Below are positions 30,808 to 44,654 of a stretch of 64,000 nt of DNA, in pieces. The notes beneath the pieces are model-generated. The model worked only from the letters and a program-made list of their open reading frames with translations. It made no database searches and was not told the DNA's origin. Position numbers and translations under genes: made by a program. Each line of letters starts with the position of its first letter. Position 1 is the first letter of the stretch. The DNA is taken from the NCBI GenBank assembly GCA_963971285.1, contig OZ020246.1, forward strand, positions 21,249,217 to 21,313,216, given 5' to 3'. The DNA is from Astropecten irregularis. Its lineage: Eukaryota; Echinodermata; Asteroidea; Paxillosida; Astropectinidae.

Positions 30808-31033
30808 GGGTCAAATTTCATAGAGCTGCTTAAGCACCAACATTTGCTTAAGCACCAAAACCCATGGTTAATAAAATCAGTATGCCAGCCAAAACTCTTT
30901 CTTAATATTATGCTCAGCAAACAATGGCTGAATACAAGTCAAAAACAGTAAACATCACATGAAAATTTTGTTGGTAATCCTGTTTGACCAAGGAAGACTT
31001 TTCATGCTTTAAGCAGCTCTATGAAATTGGCCC
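30808..31033. mobile_element. Family C MITE, TGCTTAAGCA subtype
   Basis: GGGTCAAATTTCATAGAGCTG to CAGCTCTATGAAATTGGCCC, with GCTTAAGCACC and TTTAAGCAGC inside. It is back-to-back with the family D copy. Confidence 0.8.
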
Positions 31034-31287
31034 GAGGTCTTTAGCTTTCTAATGATACGCATGTTTGATCTTCAGCTGCTCAGTCCCGATAATTCATCTA
31101 GATGGACAACAAGTCCTTATCGAAAATAGCCCAAAACGGGTTGTGCGCAAAGCACTGGGCAAAAATGTTGCTGTATACATTTATACGTATGTATTGTTGC
31201 TGTATACAACGTACAGACACTAGATTTAACTAAGAATAAGTATCCAACTCGACACCGCTGGAACAAGTGACTTTTTAAAAAACCTAA

Positions 31288-31550
31288 TCATCAAATAACC
31301 ACAGGGGAAACTGACTGAAATTTAAAGTCATTGAAAAGTGAACAAAGAAAAATTGACTGGAGCGGGATTTGAACCGGCGACCTGCTGAATACTGTACAGG
31401 CGCTCTACCAACTGAGCTCTCCAGCCCTACGTTGGTGGTGACCCCAATAGTCAATTATCTTTGTTCGCTTGGCAGTCAGAAGCCATGAAACCACGCACAC
31501 ACTGCCATACCCCAGGGATCGTTTCATTGATACACGCAGCAATGCTGCAA
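31288..31550 (-). mobile_element. Family A tRNA-like element, long tail type
   Basis: TCATCAAATAACCACAGGGG, an antisense tRNA-like unit (31354-31425), then TGTTCGCTTGGCAGTCAGAAG and CCCCAGGGATCGTTTCATTG. The same tail follows the tRNA-like unit at 52704 and, diverged, at 53624. Confidence 0.8.
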
Positions 31551-34500
31551 ACTTTTTCAAACCTGATATAACGACTGGTGCCACTTACAAGAAGTAAAGT
31601 TTGTAAAGGATGGAACAAATATATGTTGAGTAACTGATGGTGAATTGAGCAGAATTATATAATATGCACAACAATTTGAAATAATGATGAACAACTATAT
31701 TTCCATGACAACAAACAATTTGGCAGCCAGTGGACTTTACACATTCTACCTTTTTTTAAGCCTTCACCGAGAAAGCAAACAGCGATCAGTTTAACTGGTA
31801 ATTTGAGGAGAATAAACAGTCATGTTGAACCTTGAAGCCATCTAACTACAATTACCACTGACCGAGTAATAAAATGATTGCATTTGCTTTAGATACATGT
31901 ATTTACATCCTTTTCAATAATCCACAAATTGAGGACTATTAGTATTACACACAGCGACTGACAATGATCAAACATGGTGAAGTTATTCCTACGAAGTAAG
32001 TAGGAATATTATTCTATTGCTGGACATGCACAAAGTTGTGAAGTGCCATGTGCACACTGCCAATTAAGAATGCACTAAAATGTACTAAATTTATTTACAA
32101 TAATGGTGAAGTTAATCAGATGTACTGTAACAAGGTTTGTGGTTACAGCATGTGAATGGCTGCTCTAGGACAAGTTGGTGCCTCTGCACAAACCCGTCAC
32201 TTTAACTCTGTATTCCCGCCAGTATACATTAAATAAACTGGTTCCCTCCATTATTAACCAGCTCTCTTTTCAGGAAAGTTCATTCACCCGATGCAGCGTG
32301 AGACCATAGACCTGGTCCTTATTGAGTTTCTGCCAAGCAAAGCCTCAAAACACTGAGAAATACAAGGAAACCAACAATCAAAGATGCATTCATCCGTGCA
32401 GCCACTTTCATCCAAAGCCTGCCTCAAACTTACAAGGTTCCGGTGAAAATCCTCAGATAGGTCCCAGGCATGCATTAGTTTGTATCCACAGGTTCCCTTA
32501 TTTAACACCGCGACACGACAGGTGAATCGCAACTCATGGCCAGTTTGAGAAGTGCTGCTAACTCCACCAGAGCACAAGGGCAAGACTGATTCTACAAGCC
32601 AGGTACGGCTAGCTCAGTCTACAGGTGTATAAATGATAATAACAGCATGTACGCTGCTTAAGTACACCTGACCAAAAAAAAAAATATATAGACCAGTGGT
32701 TCGATTCTGCCAACAATAGAACTAACTGGGAACAGGTCCAATACACACACAGGCATACAGGTTGTTGTGGCATGTTTTAGGGTACGTCACCTATATATCT
32801 AGACTGCGCACAATGGAAAGAACACAATGGACAATTGATTTTTCTTCAGGGAGGAAGGGGGGCTGTCTGGAGGTGTGTTCTTACTCTGGCCAGACAGAAC
32901 TGCTGTTGCCTTGATGTATATACATATGTATGATGGAGGAAAACAAAAGAAGAAAAAACTTTTCGGAGGTTGAATCCACTGACGTGACAGGGGGGAGGGG
33001 GCAGGGTTACTAATAATAATCCCCAGGGTAAAGAAGTTTCCCAAAACAGTCCAGGAAATCTTATAGGCACACATTATGGATGAATACACCTCGAAGCCGA
33101 CACTGGGAACTTGGGAAGCAGAATTTACAATGCACACAAACACATCCCGCCATTTTCATCCATATACACCAGCAGGTGTGCACACCAGTCCTCCGCCACC
33201 TGTCCGAGGGAAACCGTCAAATTTCTCAAAGCATTTTTTCTTTTTTATTTGCGATCATGTTTCCCTTTATAATACATGCACAGGTATAATAAGTCCCCCT
33301 CCCCCTTGTCCGGACTACAGACAAAACCTTACCCAGCACTGAAATAACATGATGCTGTCATCAGCCGTTAAGCTTCTAACATGCTGTGAGCTCACTTTAA
33401 CCGAGTACTCAAAGCACTTGTACATGCTAAGGAATAATATCGCAAGTGTCAAACTTTTGTTCAGGGCACAACATTGTCTGGCAACACATTATGTGACAAA
33501 TCTTGGCGCGCTTAACAGCCTGACCTTGAAGGCAGACTAATATGAGAGGAGGTGTGAATGCTATAAAAACATGACGAGAGACTCCTAGTTTCGATGTCTG
33601 AGTTAAGTTTGGGCTGCATGGACCCTTTTGCGAATACGGTGTAATGAAGGTATATGAGAAAAGCATCGTGGGACAATTTGCAATAAAAGTTTTGAGCACA
33701 AAAACTAATAGGGGACTATCTATGAAAGGTTTAATAGGTGGATAGACCGGAGGTGTCAGTGAAGGTATATACAGAGGAACAAACACCGCTATACCGAACA
33801 TTTGGCTATATACCAAACATCATCCTTTACTCCCAATTGTTTTATGTACAAAGTATAGGCATGCTGAACATTGTTCACAATAACGAACAACCACAACGAC
33901 CAATTTCTGTGTATGAAAAATGCATTTTGGGACAGTACCCTTAAAGTATTGTGCACAAAAATCCTATAAGTATCCGCAAAAAGGCCGGTCCACGAACACA
34001 ATCATTACTCCTGATGATGCCAGCACCATTGGAAGTGTTTATTCTTGGTTTAAGGTCTAATTTTAAGGCCCAACTCCTCCACCTGACAAGCAATCCGACC
34101 TGCCTCCCCCCTCCCTATCTCCTACCTACTCCCCCTCTTGGGTAAAATTCAAATTTTATAGAGTTCAAGAAACTTCAGGATGGGTTAGATTCAATGGGTT
34201 AGGCAATTTTACTCCTCCAACTGACAAGCGTTCCGATAGCTGCCTCCCCCTCTCCTACCTCCTCCCCCTCCCACTCACCTTCCCCCTCGACCCAACTATA
34301 GACTTTTAAATTCCCATTAGACAGCTAAACACCCTGTAACCCGATTCAACAGCACACGATGGCTAAAAAGACCGACAACTTAAAGCCCTGGCCGCACCAA
34401 GCCACACTGTTGATTTTTTCGCCAATGGGTTTACGGTAAGAAAAACCAACAATGACAAGCCACCACAGATTGTGCCCTGAAGGGTAATGTGCACGTGGCA

Positions 34501-36275
34501 GAAAAGCGGGAAAAAACCACAAAAAAGGTGATCCCATTAGCTGCGCTTCTTGATCAAACTAAAAACCGGTCCCACACCATAGCAACGACAGTGAGGAAGA
34601 CAAACAGGGCATATTGAACGAGCCACATGATGCAGAGGCCCTATGTGAATATCAAGAGACTGAAAAAAAAAAGTGAAGTGCTCGACTTGGACCCTGTTGC
34701 GCCGAGGTGAACTTTTCATGAGTAGCAGGTGTATTGCAGGGATCTCTCCTGCCGTTCTTTACTTTCTCAGTGCCCCTCCACATACATTATGTGGAGGCCC
34801 TCCCTCCCCAGCGCGGACATCCGGGTACTTTCACTCTCATGATGAAAACCAACATGTAGATAGCGCAAGCTACGGACAAATCATGCACAAACCGTCCGTC
34901 GCCGAGAATTGTTTTTTCGAATATTTTTGTCAAGAAGCAGAAATCGTGATCTGTATGACTTTCATTGTCGAGTAATAGTTTTTCCTCAGACAATAATCCT
35001 GCTTTGAAGTACCGTATACTAAGATTAAACAATTCTGGCAGCTTTTTGTCTTAAAACCTGTACAACTTATTGCTTTGTTTTCATCGGCTCCAAGGTCGGT
35101 GAGTTGGAATGACGTCACTCCGCGCTGATCTATACGTCTGTGGCATAGACAGGTCCTCAGACCTGGGGATCCTCTAGCTGGGTTGTACTTTCATAAATGT
35201 ATAATGCACGTATATAACATTAAATCCCTCCCTTATCTATGCCCTGCTCCACATACCCTAAATACGGGTGTGTTCACACGACCTGCTAACTTCGCAGCTA
35301 AGTTAGCAGTGAAAATTTGTGGCCTTTGGAAGGCAATTTTAGCTAACTTTGCCATCAACTTCGCAACTAACCTCGCTGTCAGAAAGTTAACAGTGCAGAA
35401 ATTTGTGCCTGAGGATTGAGTGTAGGCAGAGAGATCAAACCAATGCTCTTTCTTTATTAGCTTTCCCATTCAGATAAATGTACATTGTTGGGGTTTTCTT
35501 ACCCATTCATTTTCTATACTCGTTGGCTTCAAGGTTGTCTTGCTTTCTTGTATCAATTATTAGAAAGTGTATATTTTGCCAGCAGAATCATTCTCCTGAT
35601 TGGCCAATACTTGATACGTCATGCCGTCATATTGCAAATTGGCCAATCAGAGTAACTAATAGGGAATGACAAAAAAGCATTTGCAGGAAGAATGCATGTG
35701 CCCGAAATATATACACTGCCTATATATTATGAGCAATATCACATGCATCATCCTACGAGTGAAAATTACTGCCTGCACGAAATTACATTCAGTGCTCTTG
35801 CAAATCTGTGCGACTGCCGACAGAATGTGAAACAATGACACATAGCACGGACTGGAACCGAGCCAATTAACACCAAAGTTGAGTTCCCTTCTCGGAACTC
35901 AAGAGGAAGAGCAGTTGGCAACGAAGAGATCAGATTGTAATCTGACTAAGTCCAGTCTGCCAGTAGCAATCGTTAATGCGCGTTTCTCAACCTCAGATGT
36001 CAGCATTCAATCATGTACGTACGTACATGACACATAAAATGATAATATGCCAATCACATGAAGGCTCATCCATCATTCCATTATGCGTGACCATAACTGA
36101 CATTTCACGATTTATCCTATTAAAGGTTGTACACTACGGTTAATTCCAAACAGCTGTAAGAATGATTGTAAAATGTGAATCATCTATTCCTACTTGCTAA
36201 AGGAAAGTGTGATATCACAATACTAATCACTATGGTGATATTGACAACATAAAAGTCAACAAAAGGTGAACTTAG
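31551..36275. other. No gene recognised upstream of the transporter
   Basis: Unique-looking sequence. It contains a cysteine-rich minus-strand open stretch at 32284-32583 and a partial duplication around a CTCCTCCACCTGACAAGC-like segment (34072 and 34211). Palindrome-rich AACTTCGC/GCTAA words lie near 35280-35400. None is assignable. Confidence 0.45.
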
Positions 36276-36491
36276 GGGGTTTACAAAACGGAAGCTCAGG
36301 CTCCAGCTCTGTCATGCATATGCTGAAAATATAGGTTGTGGTTTTTCATTGAAGCTGAAGCTCTGTTTTGCTTTTCAAATCAGAGAATCGACTTCCGAAC
36401 CACAGCCAAAAGCCTCTATTTTGATACCAGTTTTTTCAGAATGGATTCATGAAATGGAGCCGAAGCCTGAGTCTCCGTTTCGTAAATGCCC
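36276..36491. mobile_element. Family G MITE
   Basis: GGGGTTTACAAAACGGAAGC to CTCCGTTTCGTAAATGCCC. The interior is collinear with the copy at 28221. It is followed at 36495 by a fragment of a tRNA-like unit (TTGACTGGAGTGGGGTTTGA). Confidence 0.8.
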
Positions 36492-37118
36492 ATAGAAAAA
36501 TTGACTGGAGTGGGGTTTGAACCAGTGACCCCCTGACAATAACAGGAATCTTTAAAAGAAAAGCTTGCATCACGACCAGATTTTAGTATAACTAATCTAG
36601 ACCGAGGCGAATTACCATGGAAACGTAATAAAATTCAAAAGAATGCCAAACCTATTGAATATTCTAATATGATGTAGAAGAAATTAACCTTTTAGACTGA
36701 GTTTGAGAGAATAAAGAAGTCCTTTTTCCTTTCGAGGAGTGAGGACCGAACAAATTATGCGCAAACAGGCACTCATGTAAAACAAGTAAGACCAACTGAA
36801 TATTAGAAAAGGATTTTACGCATATTGAGCATTTTGTCGGTCTGACAGAGAGACGAAAAGGATAGCTTTTGGGAAAGGAGCTAAAAATCACACAATACAT
36901 GGCACTGTTTGCATGCGCCTCGTGTTATAAATATTCTCCACTTTAAATCCTTACTACAAAAGAGGTGTGATTATGTTACGGGTATCCGGTGAGCATGTAA
37001 GATGCAAGGAGAATGTGAGATGGCCACCTTGGACTGTTTGAGGCACTAGACCGAAAGATCTATTTATAAATTGACTCCTCCGTATATTTGTAACATGTTT
37101 ACTCCTCTTACACAATCA

Positions 37119-37345
37119 AATTATTCTTCACAACACCACAACACCACATGGGCAACCTACAACGCTTCCAAAATGCCAGTGCTCGGCTCATCACCTTATC
37201 CAGATGCACCACCACCACCCCCACCTTGATTTCCCTCCACTGGCTTCCCAACAATGATCGCATTGCTTTCAAGATTCTGCTTCTCGTTTATCATCCATTG
37301 CAAGGAACATCGCCTGACTACATAAATGACATCATCACCGGTGCA
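37119..37345 (+). mobile_element. LINE reverse-transcriptase fragment
   Basis: The plus-strand frame reads NLQRFQNASARLITLSRC, then LISLHWLPNNDRIAFKILLL and VYHPLQGTSPDYINDII. This matches the C-terminal end of non-LTR retrotransposon reverse transcriptases (QR.QNA.AR..., LHWLP...RI.FKILLL, P.YI.D). Only this end is present, so it is a short dead fragment, probably CR1/L2-like. A family H half follows at 37391. Confidence 0.85.
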
Positions 37346-37390
37346 ATCAATACACCAAATTTTGTTGGAATAGCTCTCTCCGTTTTTATC

Positions 37391-37578
37391 TTTCAAAGAT
37401 CAAAAATGTCTTGCGACAGTGTTTTGTCCGTTTTACTCTTTTCTGGATAAATACAGCATTTCAGGCAGAAGCATTTTTACAACATGTTTCTACCATTACC
37501 ATCTTTATACCCTGTAAGTTATGCGTAAATCTGTGAACATTTCTGCTTTGGTTTGTTACCAATGTATATGCACTTTAA
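37391..37578. mobile_element. Family H element, one half
   Basis: TTTTCTGGATAAATACAGCA, TTTCTACCATTACCATCTTT, TGCGTAAATCTGTGAACATT in the same order as in the full copy at 55910. Confidence 0.65.
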
Positions 37579-38310
37579 TATCGTTTTCCCAAATCCCGGG
37601 TGCTTGAAATTTAACACTTAACTTCCCAGCAGAGACTTCCAACTGCTTGCACAATTACTAAAGAGTGGCTATAGGCAGGTAGAATTTGAAAAGATCACCT
37701 GTTGCTAATGACAAAAGGTTCTAGGTGGCAGGGTGGTAATTTTGTGTTTTATTCACTAGACAGTTTTCACGCTGGGGCCATTCTTACGAAGCTGAGACTT
37801 ACACAGTGAAATTTTTTCTTCAAGCAGAGAAAGTTTGCTATAAAATCAAAAGCCTGTAGCCAGCCAAGGCATGTGGTAACCCTGAGCAAACAACAGGCAA
37901 CTGCACGACATGAGAAATGCACATGAACATTTGATTGGCAATCCAGTTTTTCTTATCAGGCCTATGGGTTTTTGTGTACAAAAGTTTTTGCACAAACTGT
38001 CCAACAATACATTTCTCACATACTGCGCACTTCTGGCCTACAAACAACATGGTTTATGCTAAGTTATTTCCAGTGCTTAAGCAGCTTCGTTTTAATAACT
38101 CCAATCACTTATAAGTAAATATAAAGCAGTGAGTAGCCGCTGAAGAAATCATTAATTTGTTTAACTCTAGACATTGCTTAAAAAAAATGTACAATTTGGG
38201 CGAAAATAATTTTGTCAACAGACTGCAAATGTTGAAAGATGCTGCAGTTTGTCAACAAAATTTATTACGTGAATTGCGATCGGCCAATGCATCACAAACT
38301 CATGGTGGCG

Positions 38311-38452
38311 CACAATAGCACTGCGCACTTGCGCTAAAAATAGCACCGAACCTCAGACAAACATTGCAACCGGCCATGCACAAAGTGGTGAGTGGGGGAA
38401 TGTGTGCGCATGCATGCATGGTGTGACGTCATTAGTGCGGAACGCTATTGTG
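38311..38452. mobile_element. CACAATAGC-ended MITE
   Basis: CACAATAGCACTGCGCAC at the left and GTGCGGAACGCTATTGTG at the right, with GACGTCATTAG near the right end. A related, more decayed copy lies at about 41731-41895. Confidence 0.68.
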
Positions 38453-39062
38453 AATCGCCCTAATTAGCCACACTTATTTCTTGAAATGGAATAAAACCAG
38501 ATGAAACCTTGATCAATCCTATATTTAACAATATGCTCGCATGGAAGTACTAAGCTATTAGTTCACACCCCAAGTCAGGTACTAGACATTTACTAAGTAC
38601 TGACCCCTTCCTCCGAGAGCGATCGCTGCCTACAAGTGGCCAGGCCCTGTGATGAGTTCAGAAAGAGAGTCCCAACGTCCATTTATAAATCAAGAATCGT
38701 CTGCAGAGCATGTCAGCAAGCTAAGGTGGTACTGCGTAAATCCCAGCCTCCCAACAAATATCCATGCATTTTCAATGACAGAAATCAAATTTACACACCG
38801 TGGCATGTTTGTTCTCCCAGCCTAAAGCCACACGGAGTATTTCTGTTGTTAATCTGTTTATCCGATGAATTTTTAGAAGTAAATCTTCACACTACACTGG
38901 AGTCAGGAGAGACAATTTGCTTAGTGTTACACATGAAGGAACTACCCAAACACATTCAAATTTGCAGTGACTTGCTTTCCAGAATTCTTTCCTCATAATT
39001 CTGTCAGAAATGCAAGCACTTTTTTTTAAGACAATTTCTTCTGAATAAAGGATAAGACATCA

Positions 39063-39217
39063 GGGGTCGATTTCACGAAGCCCTACGTAATTGACAGTCG
39101 TAACTCCAGTTACAAAGGATAACCCATCGTAGGTGGCCTATTCCATCGTAGGACTACAATGCATCATAAGTCCTACAATTGATAGTAAGTTACAATGAGT
39201 TTGGTGAAATCGACACC
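39063..39217. mobile_element. Family D palindromic MITE
   Basis: GGGGTCGATTTCACGAAGCC to TTTGGTGAAATCGACACC, slightly longer than other copies because of a short internal duplication (CATCGTAGG... CATCGTAGG). Confidence 0.8.
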
Positions 39218-39224
39218 ATGTCTC

Positions 39225-39255
39225 CTGATGATGACTAGAGCAGGCTAGTCAAAAC
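39225..39255 (+). other. Hammerhead-like core motif
   Basis: CTGATGA, a 7-bp stem TGACTAG/CTAGTCA with a 6-base loop, then AAAAC. The core GAAAC has become AAAAC, so it is probably inactive. It is the same word order as at 7719-7749 (minus) and, more decayed, near 59538. Confidence 0.35.
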
Positions 39256-41730
39256 ATTGAGCCCAAACGAGAAGTACAAGGAAATACAAATTGTGAAAAG
39301 TACGAACCGAATATTACATGGTGTTTTACCGCAAACCGATCCACAAAGATAAACCAAACTCACAAACCCAGTCAATGTCTATTGTCAATTCACCATTCCA
39401 GGTCAAAAATGTCCGCTTTACAAGAAATTTGACGTACAGGGGCTTCAAGCTGCAAGTCTAGCTTTTGAAAAAATTGGTACTTACAATGAAGTTCTATGCA
39501 GACATTAAATAAAAACCAATCCGAGATCAGTCAGAGAAGTATCAGACACCAAGTATGCATTCCCAGATCAAGGCGAGTAAGTATCCATCAAAAAGTTTCC
39601 TACGCTTGCTTGTGATGATGAGCTTGCTATATGTGATGTGTCGATCATCTCCGTCAGCCACTAGAGCATTCAGCACATCAACTGAACAGTATCTGTATTG
39701 GGACACCGTATGCCGCACAGGTTTTGACCAGTCAAGACCTATGATCCTCTTGAGCCTGAGTGGGCAAAAATAAATTCTTCCCCTTCTTCCTCTCCTAAAC
39801 TAAAAAAAACCACAACACCCAAACTTGAGAGCGAGCACACACCGCGCTCGTGTTGCAGCTACTGAACCAATCCCCGTGCCACCCTCTAGACTTGGAACCT
39901 CTCCTGAATAATTCATAACGTCCTGTAACTGACGGACTTGATATTATAAAGCGAAGCACGTATGTCGTGTACCTTCCTTCCCTCCCCCCCAATAGTCCCC
40001 GCCCACCTTCCCCTCCCACTTCTCCTCTTCACCTGCACAAGTGTGCGACCCCCGGAATGAGAAGACCCGCAGACCTGACCCATGGAAAATCAATGGAGGC
40101 TGGAACGATGTATGCACACCCTAACTGCTGGTGCATGTGCACGCATCCACTTGCTGATTGAGTGGGCGGGGACAGGGTCTCCTGTGGGAGTAAGGACAAA
40201 GGAAATGTCCTCCTCCCCCCCCCCCCCCCCCCCCCTCTTTCCAAAACCCAGCGTCGTCGGAACAGGAATCGTGTTATTTTAGCGGATGCAGGAAATACAG
40301 GTACAAGCCTCTTTGTCACCCGACACTGTTTCTCCCAGCATTTTATAAGAGCATGTCAAACTCGTTCCTGAGACTACTTTAACAAGCTCGACTAGCTTTG
40401 GAAACACGAAAGTTCAAATTCTGCAAATAATTGTCACCTGAAAATTTTGTACCCGGCCGATATAAATGATTGCATTTGAAAGAGCATTATTCTCATCTGG
40501 AAGTTAATCGTTGACAAATCTGGACAAAATCGTACTTTTTTGGCCATCAAATTTGCACAATAAGTATTGTAAAGCTATGCACAGCAGCACCAACATCAAC
40601 TCCTATAGTAGAACATTACAAAGCATAAAGGAAGTACCGGGTATAAGCCATATTTACTAATGACTGGAACTCAAAACATGGACACCATCTCTCTAGGAGT
40701 ACACTTAGCACAAATATCACATGGACAGAAGTGCTCCACATAATTATGCAAAACAAGACCAGTGAGTGAATTTTGCCAATGCAAACACCTCCTAGGCTCT
40801 AATATTTAGCCATGTAACCAGAATGCCCAATAATGATGAACAAAAATAGTGGTGTTTTGCACCGAACAAGCACAGTTATGCATAATGTCTGTGGATGGCC
40901 TCAGGCTGAAACTTAGGAAGCGACAAGAGACAGTTTTGATGAGTGCTTTCAACAAGAAAAGGCTAAAAGTCTGGTTTCCAGACCTCAGTCTACCCCGATA
41001 AGCAATCATCTCTTGCACCGGGGAAACCTCTTCGATGACAACAACATTTTTGAAACATGGATTGGAATATAGACTCGAAGATGCAGAATTAACATGCAGA
41101 CCAATGATAACGTCTAATGCAATATATTAATTATCTTCCCAACAAAAACCCACTAAGGACACATAGATGATATATGCCCAGCGAGCAACCAAATTGAGGT
41201 TTCTCATTTGAAAAGTCCTTCAAATTCATACTTCTAATCATAAACCTAGATTAGAGAGCCGTAATGTTCATGATATGAACCAATTACCACAATTATCAAG
41301 GCTAAAAACACTGCACTTTGAGCTACTGTGGTCAAGTGAACAAGTTAAGATAAGAATGCTTGACAGAACAACTTGGCGACACTCTGTCATCAGTGATCGT
41401 AATGCACCAAGATGGATCAAGAAAACCAACATTGACTGCTCCGTGGGGACTTCAGCCTGGTACTAACAACTTCCACCCAGTCATTTCCCTGCCAACCCAT
41501 TCCCACCTTCCCCTTCCCCTTTCCCCCTCCATTAGCCCCTAACCTCCCCTCTGGCTGCATATTTATCCTGCAAAAATGACCCATGCACATAATCCATACA
41601 AATTACAGATAAGAGCACTTGAGGAAACAGCAAATCTTATCAAAGAAGAATAAGTAGAGAGGTTTGACAGCGGACTTGCAACAACCCGCCTCAAACAAGC
41701 ACACTACAATGAACTTCAATTCAAACACTT

Positions 41731-41895
41731 CGCACTTGCCCTAAAAATAGCACACCGGATCTCAGACAAATTACATTGCAACCATGCAAACGTGTGGTAT
41801 GTGCGCGTCCATGCATGGTGTACCCTACGTGTGTGAGTCAATGTTTGTCTGACATCCGGGGACTCATGTGACGTCATTAGTGCAGAGCACTATTC
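41731..41895. mobile_element. Decayed copy of the 38311 MITE
   Basis: CGCACTTGCCCTAAAAATAG, AGACAAATTACATTGCAACC and TGTGACGTCATTAGTGCAGA are shared with 38320-38445 in the same order. Confidence 0.6.
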
Positions 41896-44654
41896 AATTC
41901 AATAGTGGTACATGTATATCAAAGCCAAGCAAATCTGACTTCAAATTAACAGAAACATTGACCAGTGTTCCTGACTGACTCAAGAGCAAAACATACGTAC
42001 CCATGTACCATCAAGGCATCAACTGGGATTTGTTTTGTGTACTCAGTTATCCGTATCAAATAACAAATAAAGTCTCCAAACTCGGCAGTGGGGACAAAAC
42101 CCCCAAAGATCACCAGCTACTGGACACTTCCCCAGCAGACTGTGAAGGACTGAAGGGACTTTGGAATATTGAAAAACCACCGTAGTGTCCGACACCTCAA
42201 CAGCTGACTCACGTATTACGCACAATCCCTCTTAAAAATGGAGAGAAACAAAATTTGTCCCCAAAAAAGCCCCTCCAGCTCTGGGCTAGGGATTTATAAA
42301 GTAAGCTAAATCCAATTAGCCTGACACTTTCTGGTGAAGTGTCCTTTTTTGAGAAGGGGGGGGGGACAGGATTGTCTATGGTTGCTGGTCGTTGCCAAAA
42401 TTTTGCTCAGTCATATCAGTTTAGGCAGCATGTTAACATGGTACAATGTATATTTCTTAGAGCATCTCTTTTGTTTGTTTGCCATCAAAACTCTTGACAT
42501 CAATGATCTGCACAAGTATAAATCAGGGATGTGAGTGGCCACACACAAAAGAATCTGGAAAAAACCTGAAATTCTGAGTTAACATTTTAACAAAAACAAT
42601 CAGAGTTCAGAAAATATGAAGTCTACCATCTTTGATAAATGGACCAAAGAGGACCAAGAAAACTAACATTGACAGGTCTTTGGGTACAGCTTTCCTTCTT
42701 TTTTTATATTTAAATAATTTACGGACAGATATTTGTTAGGATATAATGTTGGAATATTAAGTTACGTTCAAGCTTATTACAGCACAAAATACTTCCCATG
42801 AATTCATGATACATTAATTACATTCTTACTGGTTCATGAATACATTGTTCTCATTTCTCAACAACATACATATACCTCCGGGTACCGCCCCGTCACTATT
42901 GCCTGAAATAAAATGGCGAGCACAAAAGACCTTAATATCACAGATGCCAATGTACACAACTCCTTTCATGTTTTGACACATAAAACATTCCAGAATGACA
43001 TTAAGAGGGTTCAACAAGCTCAACAGTGCAACTGAGAACATCCATGTTTTATAAATCACAATCAGCTCACTCCCTTCCTCCTCAAATCTGTCATCACTGG
43101 TATATCTACCTCCCCCATTGCCTAACACTTCATAACATCTTAGTGTTTAACTAAGGGCCAGTGTGGGGCATTGGCCCCCCAGGCAAGGCAAGCTCCTACT
43201 GCTAGCACATGCTCACAGCATGACAGACATCAAGATGAACAGTTCTAGGCCAATGTCATCCATACTATGCACCGTGTACTGTACTACCGGCCGCCCTTTC
43301 TGGCCTTAGGCCAGGACCACAAATAAATCTTTATTTCACTAGCCACAATACAACTCTTCCGTTTTTTCGCAGGGCCATATTTCTTCAGCCAATCCAAAAC
43401 TTTCTGAGTTATATATTTTTGTTTTCAAATTTATTTTCTAATTCATTCATTGCATATTTTAACCCAGGGTGTGCCCAAATATGGTTTGCATGCAGTTGCG
43501 TGTGATACATCCATCACTCTCTGTCAGTAAGTGTTCACTTCCTGTTCCATTCATGCAGGGACACATTGGATGTGACCGAGACTAGAGTGCACTGACGGTA
43601 TCCACTGACAGACAATGTCTGGCCCCCAATGCACTTTAAGCAATTATACTATTGAGCTAATGAGGACATAGCAAGTTGAGTCGCACATAAAATGAGTCTC
43701 GGATCCAAACCAGCAAGCACCATGCTGCTAAAGAATGCCTCTCCAAAACCTTCTTCCACCAAATTCAATACGAAAAAATGTTTCTTGTGAACGAAAAAAA
43801 ATAGTAGCGATACAAGATGTAGCTGGTGTTATTCTGTAATTCTGGTTATAAATGTCTTGCCCCAGATACCAATCCGGCAGAGCTGAAAGCCAAGATGTTG
43901 ATTCTGGTGGAGTTAAGACGTGTGAATGGCAAGCTAGCTGATTGACTGACAAGGTGCAATGATTCTTCATGGGACCTGCATCCGAGGCTGTATTTATAAG
44001 GGAGACGCAGCAAATTCTTGCCATATCTCTGGGTATCGGCGTACTGTCATCGGGTCAGGCGTGACATCCAGACAACAGATACTCAAACCTGGACTGGAGA
44101 GACCTCGGCATATGGTATCTTTCATTTAGACATCGCATTCACACAGTCACATACTTGGACTCTGTCCAAGTCTCGCGTTGTCAAGAGTGTACAGGGTTGA
44201 ATGACCACGGTTTCACGCGACAAAATCATGAACTTTGTGAGGATGATCTGTATCTTTCCCCATGTTGCCTTGTGTTGCTGCTAAGTACTCTCATTGCCCG
44301 GGGAACATTTGCATAGTCTCATTGAAACTGTCATTCATTTCTGTTGATCAATTGCAGAATAATATTACCAGTTCTTTTTTTAATATAATATTCTGGGACT
44401 CTCACAATCTTCCAAAATTTGAAAAAAAAAAAAAAAGTCCCTGTCATAAAAATAGCAAAATGTTGCTGAAAGGTACAATGTTTCTTTCAAATGCATTCTC
44501 ACTACTACCCAGCTTTAACAAGTAATAAGTCATGTTGGATCAAAATGAAATAATTTAAGCCTTTTACGTTATTTTCTCACTTTGGTTTTTGTCAAGGAAA
44601 GGCAGATTAATGTGCAAAAATATCGAGACAGATACAGTAGCAGTCATCCTTTTC

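Larger units (their letters stand above)
38453..44654. other. Long stretch without a recognised gene
   Basis: Apart from the family D copy at 39063 and the MITE remnant at 41731 I see only short open stretches, a long poly-C run (about 40209-40233) and C/T-rich tracts (39980-40030, 41480-41550). Nothing resembles a conserved exon. Confidence 0.45.

Noticed and set aside
33427-33816. 129-codon minus-strand open frame with hydrophobic segments
   Set aside because: It has no recognisable family, overlaps locally repeated sequence, and has no supporting splice context.
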